This document shows positions 53,159 through 61,666 of a stretch of 64,000 nt of DNA, one piece after another; positions within the stretch are counted from its first letter, which is position 1, and each line of letters starts with the position of its first letter. Below the pieces are notes generated by a model, which was given only the letters and a program-made list of their open reading frames with translations, was not told the origin of the DNA and ran no database searches. The DNA comes from CAZFVY01 sp964522665. Its GTDB lineage: Bacteria > Verrucomicrobiota > Verrucomicrobiia > Limisphaerales > CAZFVY01. The stretch is from positions 1 to 64,000 of the forward strand of contig CAZFVY010000013.1 of assembly GCA_964522665.1 (NCBI GenBank). Direction: 5' to 3'. Made by a program: the position numbers and the translations under genes.

Positions 53159-54582
53159 GTGTTTTGCTACCGCCCCTGTTGGTCGTTGACGACGAGCGCA
53201 ATATGCGCTTGTCGCTCGAGACCGTCATGTCCGACGAGGGATATCAGACGCGCACGGTGGAATCCGCCGAGGCGGGTCTGAGGTTATTGGAGCAGGAAGA
53301 GTTCTTCATGGTCATCACCGACGCTCGCCTCGGGGGGATGAGCGGTTACGAATTTCTGGACCGGGTTCATAAGCGGTGGCCGGAGCTGCCGATTTTGATG
53401 ATCACCGCCTTTGCGACTCCCAAACTGGCGGTCGAGGCGATCAAAGCGGGGGCGATCGACTACCTGGCCAAGCCCTTTGCGCCCGAGGAGTTGCTGCACG
53501 CCGTCGCGCGGTGCGCCGAGCGGCATCGTTTGATCATGGAGAACGCCGCGCTACGGGCGCGCGCGGGGGAGCCGTATCGCTTGGAGCACATCATTGGCGA
53601 ATCGCCAAAATTGCGCGATCTCCGACAGTTGATCCAAACGGTCGCTCCGACCAATGCCACCGTCTTGATTTTGGGCGAGAGCGGCACCGGCAAGGAGCTT
53701 ATCGCCGGCACGCTGCACAGCCTCAGTCTGCGCCGCGAGAATAATTATGTGCGGATAAACTGCGCCGCGATTCCCGAGACCCTGTTGGAGAGCGAATTGT
53801 TTGGCCACGAAAAAGGGGCGTTTACCGGGGCGGGCCGGCAGAAGGCCGGGCGCGTCGAGGAGGCGGATGGGGGGACGATCTTTCTCGATGAGATCGGTGA
53901 CATGAGCCGCCCGCTGCAGGCTAAGCTGCTGCGTTTTCTCGAGGATGGAACGTTTACCCGCGTGGGCGGCAATCATGAATTGCGAGTTGACGTGCGTTTG
54001 ATCGCGGCGACGAATCGAGACATCATTGACGCGATTCAGCAGAACCATTTTCGGGAGGATCTGTTCCACCGGCTGAACGTGGTCCAATTTCGCCCGCCGC
54101 CGCTACGCGAATGCCCGCCGGATATACCGCTGCTGGCGAACCATTTCTTACGCCAGTTCAGCGTGGCGATGAACAAGACGGTCAAGACGATCTCGCCGGG
54201 CGCCGAGCAAACTCTGATGGCGCACCACTGGCCGGGCAACGTGCGGGAATTGCGCAACGTCATGGAGCGCGCCGTGATCCTGGAGACGACCGGTGAGATT
54301 CAGGCGTCCAGCCTGCCCGATTTCCGCATCGAGACCCAGTTACGAAAGACCCAAGGGGCCGGGGCAAATCTTTCCCGTTCGCTGGACGAGTCGCTGACCA
54401 ATTTCGAGCGAGAATTGATCCTAAGCATTCTCGAGCAAAACGGATTCAGTCTGAACAAGTCGGCGGAACAATTGAAGATCAGCCGGCACGCGCTACGTTA
54501 TCGCATGCAACGGTTGAATATTGGGGGCGAGGCCGGCTTGGAGGATGACGCGGTAGTTTCCGCAGGAAAGGAGTCACAGTGA
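53155..54582 (+). CDS. NtrC-family sigma54-dependent response regulator
   Basis: 475 residues: receiver (phospho-acceptor Asp56 in VITDARLGGMSG, Lys in YLAKPFAP), AAA+ domain (Walker A LGESGTGKEL about 174-184; GAFTGA in HEKGAFTGAGRQ for sigma54 contact; Walker B IFLDEIGDM), and a Fis-type HTH at the end (LILSILEQNGFSLNKSAEQL). It partners with the kinase upstream. It is followed directly by a small membrane protein and hpnD, so hopanoid genes are candidate targets. Confidence 0.95.
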   Translation: MSVLLPPLLVVDDERNMRLSLETVMSDEGYQTRTVESAEAGLRLLEQEEFFMVITDARLGGMSGYEFLDRVHKRWPELPILMITAFATPKLAVEAIKAGAIDYLAKPFAPEELLHAVARCAERHRLIMENAALRARAGEPYRLEHIIGESPKLRDLRQLIQTVAPTNATVLILGESGTGKELIAGTLHSLSLRRENNYVRINCAAIPETLLESELFGHEKGAFTGAGRQKAGRVEEADGGTIFLDEIGDMSRPLQAKLLRFLEDGTFTRVGGNHELRVDVRLIAATNRDIIDAIQQNHFREDLFHRLNVVQFRPPPLRECPPDIPLLANHFLRQFSVAMNKTVKTISPGAEQTLMAHHWPGNVRELRNVMERAVILETTGEIQASSLPDFRIETQLRKTQGAGANLSRSLDESLTNFERELILSILEQNGFSLNKSAEQLKISRHALRYRMQRLNIGGEAGLEDDAVVSAGKESQ

Positions 54583-54677
54583 TAGGGTACTCTGGAGCGT
54601 CGGTAATTCTGGGTTTAGGGGACCTGGGAGGACTCAGCGGCTTGACGCCGCCATCACCGGTCGGATCTCGGTTGGTG

Positions 54678-54968
54678 ATGAGCGACTTGATGCTTGTTCT
54701 GGCCGCCGCGCTGGGCGTGGCCATCGTGCTGTTTGTGTGGGCAAAATACTTGCGCAAACCGAAATCGCGTTCCGGCCGGGGCCGCTCGTCGAACCGATCC
54801 TCCGCGGCCGCGCCACCGGAGGAGACGGAGGGTAGCAGTGAGCAGCGCCGGGAGCGCCGGCGCCGGCGCCGGCACCGACGCGACCATCGGCCACGGAATC
54901 CAACGCTCGCTGAAACCGGCGGACTGCCGCCGGTCAAGACCGTTCCGCCGCCAAATTCCGCAGGCTGA
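54678..54968 (+). CDS. Small single-helix membrane protein with Arg-rich tail
   Basis: 96 residues from ATG 54678 (MSDLMLVLAAALGVAIVLFV forms the membrane segment). An alternative GTG start at 54579 overlaps the regulator stop and would give 129 residues with a Gly/Leu-rich leader. After the helix come basic and Ser-rich stretches (RKPKSRSGRGRSSNRSS; RRERRRRRRHRRDHR), then a Pro-rich end. It ends 2 bp before hpnD. The basic tail could bind nucleic acid or acidic lipid. No family recognised. Confidence 0.55.
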   Translation: MSDLMLVLAAALGVAIVLFVWAKYLRKPKSRSGRGRSSNRSSAAAPPEETEGSSEQRRERRRRRRHRRDHRPRNPTLAETGGLPPVKTVPPPNSAG

Positions 54969-54970
54969 CA

Positions 54971-55840
54971 ATGCAGGCCAGTCAGGCGATTACGCGGCGA
55001 AGCGCGTCCAATCTGGCGCTGGGTTTTCTCCTCTTGCCCAAGCCGCGGCGCGAGGGAATCTCGGCGCTGTACGCGTTCTGTCGCCAAGTGGACGACGTGG
55101 CTGACGAAGATGTTCTGCCCGTGGACGAGCGCCGGCGGCAATTGGCGGAATGGCGCGCCGATATTCAACGCGCAAGCGCGGGCGAGAACGCCCAATTCGC
55201 GGTTAACCGAGAGCTGGCGCCGGTGATTGCGCGCTACCAATTGCCGGTCGATCTTTTCGAGGAAATCATCCGGGGCGTGGAGATGGATCTGGACGTCAAT
55301 CGATACGAAACTTACGCGGAGTTGGAGACGTATTGTTACCGGGTCGCCTCGGCCGTGGGACTCCTGAGCATTCGGGTTTTTGGGTTCCGGGACGGAGCCT
55401 GCCACGACTACGCGGTCTATTTGGGGAAAGCGCTGCAGTTGACCAATATATTGCGCGACGTCCACGGCGACGCGGAACGTGGGCGCATCTACTTGCCGCT
55501 TCAGGAATTGGCGCGATTCCACGTTTCTCCGGAGGAGATTTTGCGCGGTGAGTATTCGGAACGCTTCCACGCGCTGGCGAGCAGCGTGGCGGGCCGGACG
55601 CGCGAGTTCTATCGACTGGCGCGTCAGACCCTTCCGGCGGTGGACCGGCGCTCGATGGTGGCCGCGGAGCTGATGGGGTCGGTTTACTGGCGCCTGTTGC
55701 GGAAACTGGAGGCCCGGCGCTTCGATGTTTTCGGCGGGCCGGCGGCCCGGTTGAGCAAGCCACACAAGTTGTTTTTGTTACTGCGAACCTGGTGCAATCT
55801 CTCGTCTGGCCTAGCGGCGCCCAACTATGGCTCGCCCTGA
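54971..55840 (+). CDS. hpnD: Presqualene diphosphate synthase
   Basis: 289 residues, squalene/phytoene synthase family. Asp-rich motifs CRQVDDVADED and TNILRDVHGDAERGRIYLP, plus ETYCYRVASAVGLLSIRVFG, typical of HpnD. In the three-enzyme route HpnD makes presqualene diphosphate from two farnesyl diphosphates, then HpnC and HpnE make squalene. HpnC and HpnE are not in this window, but a separate squalene synthase-like gene is at 33.7 kb. The stop lies 14 bp inside hpnK. Confidence 0.93.
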   Translation: MQASQAITRRSASNLALGFLLLPKPRREGISALYAFCRQVDDVADEDVLPVDERRRQLAEWRADIQRASAGENAQFAVNRELAPVIARYQLPVDLFEEIIRGVEMDLDVNRYETYAELETYCYRVASAVGLLSIRVFGFRDGACHDYAVYLGKALQLTNILRDVHGDAERGRIYLPLQELARFHVSPEEILRGEYSERFHALASSVAGRTREFYRLARQTLPAVDRRSMVAAELMGSVYWRLLRKLEARRFDVFGGPAARLSKPHKLFLLLRTWCNLSSGLAAPNYGSP

Positions 55841-56660
55841 ATCGGGTCGGCGGTTGATCGTAAATGCCGATGATTTTGGGCGTTCCCGCTCGATCAATCA
55901 GGCCGTAATCCGCGCCCATCAGGAGGGCATTCTGACGACCACCAGCCTGATGGTGAATGAGCCGGGGGCGCAGGACGCGGTGCGGTTGGCCCGGGAGAAT
56001 CCGAAGCTGGGGGTCGGCTTGCATTTGAGTCTGATTTGCGGCCGATCCGCCTTAAAACCGACGGAAATACCCGGGCTGACGGACGAGCGTTACCGATTTA
56101 GCCGGCGCCCGGCGCTTGCCGGGATGCGCTATTTCCTCTCTCCGCGGCTCCGCTCGGAATTACGGAAGGAAATCCATGCGCAGTTCGAGCGGTTCCGCCT
56201 CACCGGCCTGCCGCTGGATCACGTGAACGGGCACTTGCACCTGCACCTGCACCCGACCGTGTTCAGCCTGTTGCGGCACCACGCGCGCAAGCTGGGGATT
56301 CAGCGGTTCCGGCTGACCCGTGACCCGTTCTGGCTCAGTGTTCGGCTTTCGCCCGGGCGCTGGTTTTACCGGGTCTCACACGCGGTGGTCTTCGGTTGCC
56401 TGGCTTGGCGCGCGCGCGGGCCGCTGGCGCGACTGGGAATTCGGCACACCGACGCGGTGTTCGGCCTGCTGCAGGACGGCGTGGTGGATGAGGAGTACCT
56501 GTTGCGTTTGCTCCCCGCGCTGCCCCGCGGCGACTCGGAGCTTTACTCACACCCATCAATGAATCATTTTAAGCATGAGTTGGACGCGTTGATCAGCCCG
56601 CGAGTTAAGGATTTGACGCGCGAATGCGGCATCAATTTGATCCGTTACCAGGATTTGTGA
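55827..56660 (+). CDS. hpnK: HpnK, YdjC-like carbohydrate deacetylase-family protein
   Basis: 277 residues, start overlapping hpnD. The YdjC/ChbG metal site is visible: IVNADDFGRSRSINQAV near the N-terminus, GVGLHLSLICGR and HVNGHLHLHLHPTVF (HxxxH-type ligands), and a late LYSHPS. Family members remove acetyl groups from N-acetylated sugars. In hopanoid gene clusters, HpnK accompanies side-chain modification genes; its precise reaction is uncertain. Confidence 0.9.
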   Translation: MARPESGRRLIVNADDFGRSRSINQAVIRAHQEGILTTTSLMVNEPGAQDAVRLARENPKLGVGLHLSLICGRSALKPTEIPGLTDERYRFSRRPALAGMRYFLSPRLRSELRKEIHAQFERFRLTGLPLDHVNGHLHLHLHPTVFSLLRHHARKLGIQRFRLTRDPFWLSVRLSPGRWFYRVSHAVVFGCLAWRARGPLARLGIRHTDAVFGLLQDGVVDEEYLLRLLPALPRGDSELYSHPSMNHFKHELDALISPRVKDLTRECGINLIRYQDL

Positions 56661-56661
56661 C

Positions 56662-57093
56662 ATGACGAAGCTGTTGATCATTCTCCTTTTCGGGCTGGCG
56701 TGCGAGACCGTCGGCGTGATTCTGCTGAAGCAGGGCCTCTCGGCGGTAGGACCGGTCCCGAGTGTTTCGGTGGCCGGAGTGGTCCACGTCATCAAGGCGG
56801 GCGCGACGAACCCGAAGGTTTGGCTGGGAATGTTCTTCGAAGCCGTCTTTTTCGGAGCGCTGGTGTTCCTGATGTCGCAGGCGGACATCAGCTTTATTTG
56901 GCCACTCACCGCGCTCGGCTTCGTATTCATGACGTTCGCCGCGCAGTTCGTGCTCAAAGACCCGGTCACCCCCACGCGATGGACCGGCGTCGTGCTGATT
57001 GTCGCGGGCGCAATTCTGATCGGGTACAGCGAGCAGACCAAGGAAAAGGCCACGTCGCGGCCCACGGTCAACTCGCCGGCCGCGGAACCGTGA
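56662..57093 (+). CDS. Small EamA/SMR-like membrane transporter
   Basis: 143 residues with four hydrophobic helices (LLIILLFGLACETVGVILL, FFEAVFFGALVFLMSQ, FIWPLTALGFVFMTFAAQFV, TGVVLIVAGAILIGYS). Layout resembles the small multidrug/ArnE-F type half of the DMT superfamily. It begins 1 bp after the hpnK stop and overlaps the end of the convergent hpnG gene by 26 bp. May flip or export a lipid-linked substrate of the hopanoid operon; inference. Confidence 0.75.
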   Translation: MTKLLIILLFGLACETVGVILLKQGLSAVGPVPSVSVAGVVHVIKAGATNPKVWLGMFFEAVFFGALVFLMSQADISFIWPLTALGFVFMTFAAQFVLKDPVTPTRWTGVVLIVAGAILIGYSEQTKEKATSRPTVNSPAAEP

Positions 57094-57766
57094 GCGCGCG
57101 GTGGAGGAATTCGCCGAGCTGGTTCGCGCACGCGGCGGTCTGCCGTTGAAAACTTAGCAGTGGTCGAATCTTGCCCGGGCTGGCCAGGACGCTCAGCGCC
57201 AATTTCGCGTAGTTCATCCGTGAGTCAGCGGTCATGAACCGGTTGAAATCCAGAGGCAAGTCTTCATTCGCGGCGTCAGAAATGACGCGAACGGTGGCGC
57301 AAGGCACCCCCTCAGCTTGACACTCGGCGTGGATCACGCCGGACTCCATCTCGACCGCGGCGGCATTGGTCTCGGCGCGTAGGCGGGCCTTTTCGACCGC
57401 GGTGGCCGCGACTGACGAGGCGCAATGAAAGACGGTCGGCTTGGCGCCCAGTTCGATGAGGCGCGCGAACGAGGGATAGGAAGACGGCGCCGAGACCACG
57501 ATGTCGCCGACCCGCAGCGAGGGGTCAAGTCCGCCGGCAAAACCGCACGTCAAAACGGCGGCCGGGCGCCGGGCGGAGAGCGCGGCGGCGATGCCGGCGC
57601 GGGCGTGGCGGGCGCCCATTCCGGTGACGTAGATTTCGATCCCCTCGATTTCGCGGGCGAGCCGCCGGAAAGGACCGGCTTCGAATTCCACCGCGAAGCA
57701 AACCAGGACTGGGGGCGGCTCACTCACCGGCGACGCCGGCGAATTCGTAGGCGACTCCGTTTGCAT
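57068..57766 (-). CDS. hpnG: Hopanoid-associated nucleoside phosphorylase-like protein
   Basis: 232 residues of the MTAN/purine nucleoside phosphorylase fold: VCFAVEFEAGPFRRLA, VTGMGARHARAGIAAAL, LTCGFAGGLDPSLRVGDIVV, AAVEMESGVIHAECQAEGVP and VRVISDAANEDLPLDF. HpnG removes adenine from adenosylhopane. It overlaps the 3' end of shc by 47 bp on the same strand, as in known hopanoid operons. The N-terminal about 20 residues (Ser/Pro-rich) may not be translated. Confidence 0.88.
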   Translation of the reverse strand: MQTESPTNSPASPVSEPPPVLVCFAVEFEAGPFRRLAREIEGIEIYVTGMGARHARAGIAAALSARRPAAVLTCGFAGGLDPSLRVGDIVVSAPSSYPSFARLIELGAKPTVFHCASSVAATAVEKARLRAETNAAAVEMESGVIHAECQAEGVPCATVRVISDAANEDLPLDFNRFMTADSRMNYAKLALSVLASPGKIRPLLSFQRQTAACANQLGEFLHRALTVPRPAS

Positions 57767-59750
57767 GGGCGTCTCCGCGGTCGCCGCATCGCTGCCATAG
57801 CTTTCGGAAGGTACCCAGCGCGAGCAACGGCCAGCTATTCCGGTACATGTCGTACTTCAGATAGAAAACGCGCGGAAACCCGGTACCAGTCGTTTCGTGC
57901 TCGGTCCAACTGCCGTCGAGGTTTTGCGTGCGAATCAGGAACTCCACGCCCCGCTTCAGGCTCCGGAGCTGAGGATCACCGAAGGCGCAGAGGCCCATCA
58001 CGGCCCAGGCGGTTTGGGACGCGGTGCTGACCGGCCCGCGACCCTTGAAAACCGGGTCCTCGTAAGTATTGCAGCGTTCGCCCCAGCCACCGTCTTCGCG
58101 CTGAACTTTTTCGAGCCAGTCACGGGCCTTGAGGAGCCAAGGTTGTTGCATGTCCAGGCCGATGGCCTGCAATCCCCGCAAGACCTGCCAGGTGCCGTAA
58201 ATGTAGTTGACTCCCCAACGCCCATACCATGAGCCATCCTCTTCTTGATGCTCGCGAATGAATTGCAGCGCCTTTTGGACCTGCGGATTGTCGAGCGGAT
58301 ACTTTTCGTAGCCGAGGAGTTCGAGGATGCGGGCGGTGATATCGGCGCACTCGGGGTCCAACATCGCGTTGTGATCGGCGAACGGAACCTTTTCCAAAAT
58401 GCCCTTGGTGCAATCTTTGTCGAAGGCCGCCCAGCCGCCGTCCCGGCATTGAAACGTCATCATCCAATTCAGCCCCCGCTGGAACGCGGCGTCACGCCGG
58501 GCGGGATCGTCGGTTGGAACGTTGCGCAGCGCCAGGAGGACCATCGCGGTGTCATCGACGTCCGGATTCCACTTGTTCTCGAATTCGAACACCCAGCCGC
58601 TCGGCTCGACGTCCACCGGGTTTTTGTAGTACCAATCCGCCCGGAACCGGATCTCCTTGTTAATGAGCCATTCGGTGGCGGTCTTCATGGCCGGGTGGTT
58701 GGGGGGAACTCCCGATTCCGCCAGGCAGATTGAAACGATCGCGGTGTCCCAGACCGGCGACAGGCAAGGTTCGATGCGAACGGTGTCCTCGGTTTGATGC
58801 TCAAGCTTTTTCAACTCCGCTTCCGCGCGCGTGATTTGAAAATGATCGTCCGGATATCCCAAAGCTTTTAGGGCAATCAGAGAGTTGAGCATGGCCGGGA
58901 AGATCGCGGCCAAACCGTTCGAGCCTTCGAACCGCTCCAACATCCATTGTTCCGCTTTTTTCAAAGCGCGCTTTCGGAAGGGTCGTAATTTGTTGTTCTC
59001 CACGAACTTATGCAGTCGGTCCAGCCAGAGGAAAAAGTTTCTCCAAGTGAAGCGCTCCGGGTCCGGGACAATCGCCAGGTCGCGTTCGTGGTAGCCCTCG
59101 GGATAAAGCTCATCGAGGGTGACGTGCGGTTCCAGCGGGCGGGTCGGTTTGAAATGGTTGATGATCGAGAGGGGGACCAGCATCGACCGGCTCCACGAAC
59201 TCATCTCGTTGAAATTTACGTAGAACCACTTGCCGATCAGAATCACCTCGCACGGAATGGTCGGGACGTATTCCCAAGGAAAGAGGCCGAGCATCGCCAA
59301 GTACAACTTCGAAAAGGTGTTCAGTCGCGGGACGCCGCCGAGGCGCAAGGCGACCTCGCGGGCGCGGAGCATGCGGGGATCGGTCACCGGAATGCCGGCC
59401 AGCTTTAACGCCAGATAGGCTTTAACGGTGGCGTTAACCTCCGCCGGACCGCCGTAATAGATGTTCCAACCTCCGTCGGGGAGTTGTTGGGAGAAGATTT
59501 GGTTGACCGCTTTGCGTTGCCACTTTTCGTCCACCTTGCCGTTCCAATGGTGGTAGGCGATGGTGTCCGAAACGATGGTCGAATCGACCATCAATTCGCC
59601 CACCCAGTAGCCCTCCGGCTTCTGTTCGCGAAGCAGGTATCCTTGGGAACGGCGGATCGCTAAATCCAGGCCGCCAAACGGGAGAAAACCACTTTTTTGT
59701 TCTAACGGCTTGTCACCAACCCGGCCGCCGTGAGTTAATGCGCCAGACAC
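57720..59750 (-). CDS. shc: Squalene-hopene cyclase
   Basis: About 676 residues if GTG (complement of 59748-59750) is the start; an open frame continues to TTG 59906, only 4 bp from the divergent dapF ATG, which would leave no promoter space. The catalytic DxDD motif is present as NPDVDDTAMVLLA (near 58555). QW-type repeats recur (EQKPEGYWVGEL, QLPDGGWNIYYGG, CRDGGWAAFD, HQEEDGSWYGRWG, REDGGWGERC, NLDGSWTEHE). It cyclises squalene to hopene at the membrane, and leads into hpnG. Confidence 0.92.
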   Translation of the reverse strand: MSGALTHGGRVGDKPLEQKSGFLPFGGLDLAIRRSQGYLLREQKPEGYWVGELMVDSTIVSDTIAYHHWNGKVDEKWQRKAVNQIFSQQLPDGGWNIYYGGPAEVNATVKAYLALKLAGIPVTDPRMLRAREVALRLGGVPRLNTFSKLYLAMLGLFPWEYVPTIPCEVILIGKWFYVNFNEMSSWSRSMLVPLSIINHFKPTRPLEPHVTLDELYPEGYHERDLAIVPDPERFTWRNFFLWLDRLHKFVENNKLRPFRKRALKKAEQWMLERFEGSNGLAAIFPAMLNSLIALKALGYPDDHFQITRAEAELKKLEHQTEDTVRIEPCLSPVWDTAIVSICLAESGVPPNHPAMKTATEWLINKEIRFRADWYYKNPVDVEPSGWVFEFENKWNPDVDDTAMVLLALRNVPTDDPARRDAAFQRGLNWMMTFQCRDGGWAAFDKDCTKGILEKVPFADHNAMLDPECADITARILELLGYEKYPLDNPQVQKALQFIREHQEEDGSWYGRWGVNYIYGTWQVLRGLQAIGLDMQQPWLLKARDWLEKVQREDGGWGERCNTYEDPVFKGRGPVSTASQTAWAVMGLCAFGDPQLRSLKRGVEFLIRTQNLDGSWTEHETTGTGFPRVFYLKYDMYRNSWPLLALGTFRKLWQRCGDRGDAHANGVAYEFAGVAGE

Positions 59751-59910
59751 GCCCGATACTGTGCGAATTCGGTCGAAGCCTGTAAAGCCTTTAAGTACTG
59801 GCCTTGCCGGAGCCGATTTATGGGCCTTGATGGCCGGCGGCTGGTTCCGGGAAGTGCCGAATCCGGGTGGATGAGCTTCCTTCCGCTTCGAACCCAACCG
59901 GGCCAAAACT

Positions 59911-60747
59911 ATGGATTACAGCAAATATCACGCTCTCGGGAACGATTATCTCGTCATCGAGCCACCCCAATGTCCGGGCGAGCTTACCACCGAGCAAATC
60001 AAAACGATCTGCCACCGGAATTACGGGGTCGGCTCGGACGGCATCTTGTTTGGTCCGCTGCCGTCAGAGAAGGCCTCTTTTGGGTTGCGGATTTTCAACC
60101 CCGACGGCAGCGAGGCCGAGAAGAGCGGCAACGGTCTCCGCATCTTTTCCCGCTACTTGTGGGACAAGCAATTGGTTAAGGATAAACCGTTTACGATTCA
60201 AACGCTAGGTGGCGTGGTGCAGTCTCTGATCCTCGACGGGGGGCGCACCGTGCAAGTCGAGATGGGCAAGGTGAGCTTTTGGAGTGACGAGATTCCCGTG
60301 GCCGGAAAGCGCCGTGAAGTGATCGCCGAACCGCTGACGGTCGATGGCCGGACCTTTTCGATTTGCGCGGCGACCATTGGCAATCCGCACTGCGTCGTGC
60401 CGCTACCCGAGATTAGTCCGGAACTGGCCAAACGCTACGGGCCGTTTTTGGAAGTGGATTCACAATTCCCGCGGCGGACGAACGTGCAATTCCTTAAAGT
60501 ACTGGACCGGAACAACATCCAGATCGAGATTTGGGAGCGCGGCGCCGGATACACGCTGGCCTCGGGCAGCAGCAGCAGCGCGTCCGCGGCGGTTGCGCGG
60601 AGATTGGGTTTGGTCGATGCGACGGTGAGCGTTCACATGCCCGGGGGTGTGCTGGCGATCCAGGTCGGCGCCGATTATTCGATCCTAATGACCGGACCGG
60701 TTACCAAGGTCGCCGAAGGAAGTATTTCCCGTGAGATTCTGGTGTGA
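59911..60747 (+). CDS. dapF: Diaminopimelate epimerase homologue lacking both catalytic cysteines
   Basis: 278 residues, complete DapF fold: KYHALGNDYLVIE, GVGSDGILFGP, FNPDGSEAEKSGNGLRIFSR, IGNPHCVV, TNVQFLKV, and WERGAGYTLASGSSSSASA. In DapF two Cys act as acid and base (Cys73 and Cys217 in E. coli); the equivalent positions here are Ser72 (EKSGNG) and Ser218 (LASGSS). Other active-site residues (the Asn in LGND, Asn and His of GNPH, Glu-Arg of ERGAG) are kept. It is the first gene of a dapF-dapA-dapB-folK run, so the pathway role is likely; catalysis with Ser is doubtful. Sites of racemase homologues are an alternative. Confidence 0.88.
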   Translation: MDYSKYHALGNDYLVIEPPQCPGELTTEQIKTICHRNYGVGSDGILFGPLPSEKASFGLRIFNPDGSEAEKSGNGLRIFSRYLWDKQLVKDKPFTIQTLGGVVQSLILDGGRTVQVEMGKVSFWSDEIPVAGKRREVIAEPLTVDGRTFSICAATIGNPHCVVPLPEISPELAKRYGPFLEVDSQFPRRTNVQFLKVLDRNNIQIEIWERGAGYTLASGSSSSASAAVARRLGLVDATVSVHMPGGVLAIQVGADYSILMTGPVTKVAEGSISREILV

Positions 60748-60759
60748 TACGATCAACCC

Positions 60760-61638
60760 ATGTTTATTGGAACCTACACGGCGATTGTGACGCCCTTCAA
60801 AGCGGGCAAAGTGGATGATTCGGCTCTCGAACGGCTGATCCGCGGGCAAATCAAGGGAGGGGTGGATGGGATTGTGCCGGTGGGAACGACCGGAGAATCT
60901 CCGACGTTAAGCTTTGACGAGCATATCCGGGTGATTCAACTGGCGGTCAAATACGCCGCGCGGAAGATAAAGGTCATGGCCGGAACGGGTGGCAACTCGA
61001 CCGAGGAGGCGATTTTCCTTACGCGCGCCGCGGAAGAAGCGGGGGCGGACGGGTCGTTACAAGTGCTGCCATACTACAATAAGCCGACTCAGGAGGGATT
61101 GTTTCAGCATTTCAAAGCCATCGCTGGCGCGACCAAGTTGCCCATCATGCTGTACAGCATTCCGGGTCGTTGCGGGATCGAGTTGGGCGTCGAGACCATC
61201 CGCCGTCTCGTCGAGACATGTAAGAACGTGGTCGGGATCAAAGAGGCCGGGGGCAACCCCGATCGCGTCAGTCAGATTCGGCTCGCGACGAATGAGCGAT
61301 TCGTCATTTTGAGCGGCGACGACGCGTTGACTCTCCCGTTCATGGCGGTCGGCGCTCAGGGTGTGATTAGCGTGGCGTCAAACGTCGTGCCCCGCGAAGT
61401 CAGTCGCATGGTGAAGGCGTACGCGCAAGGCAAGTTCTCGCAGGCGTTAAAGCTTCACTATCAGCTTTATCCGTTGTTTAAGGATTTGTTCCTGGAGACG
61501 AACCCGATCCCGGTCAAGGCCGCCTTGGCAATGATGGGGCAAATGGACGAGGAATATCGGCTCCCCCTGACGCCGATGAGCTCTGGTCCAAGGGAGACTC
61601 TCAAGAATACCCTGCGGGCCGCGGGCCTCATAAAATAA
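60760..61638 (+). CDS. dapA: 4-hydroxy-tetrahydrodipicolinate synthase
   Basis: 292 residues. Condenses pyruvate with aspartate semialdehyde. Schiff-base lysine Lys161 in VVGIKEAGGN; GTTGESPTL for the carboxylate site; LPYYNKPTQEG; and MLYSIPGRCG with the proton-relay Tyr and Arg. ATG 60760 starts 12 bp after dapF. Standard length and motifs. Confidence 0.97.
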   Translation: MFIGTYTAIVTPFKAGKVDDSALERLIRGQIKGGVDGIVPVGTTGESPTLSFDEHIRVIQLAVKYAARKIKVMAGTGGNSTEEAIFLTRAAEEAGADGSLQVLPYYNKPTQEGLFQHFKAIAGATKLPIMLYSIPGRCGIELGVETIRRLVETCKNVVGIKEAGGNPDRVSQIRLATNERFVILSGDDALTLPFMAVGAQGVISVASNVVPREVSRMVKAYAQGKFSQALKLHYQLYPLFKDLFLETNPIPVKAALAMMGQMDEEYRLPLTPMSSGPRETLKNTLRAAGLIK

Positions 61639-61666
61639 TCTCAGCGACCTCAAGCCTTATACCATT

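Noticed and set aside
60400..60450. SPELAKRYG in DapF similar to the AKRYGL motif in the M56 fusion
   Set aside because: In DapF this is part of the normal conserved fold and a short coincidence.
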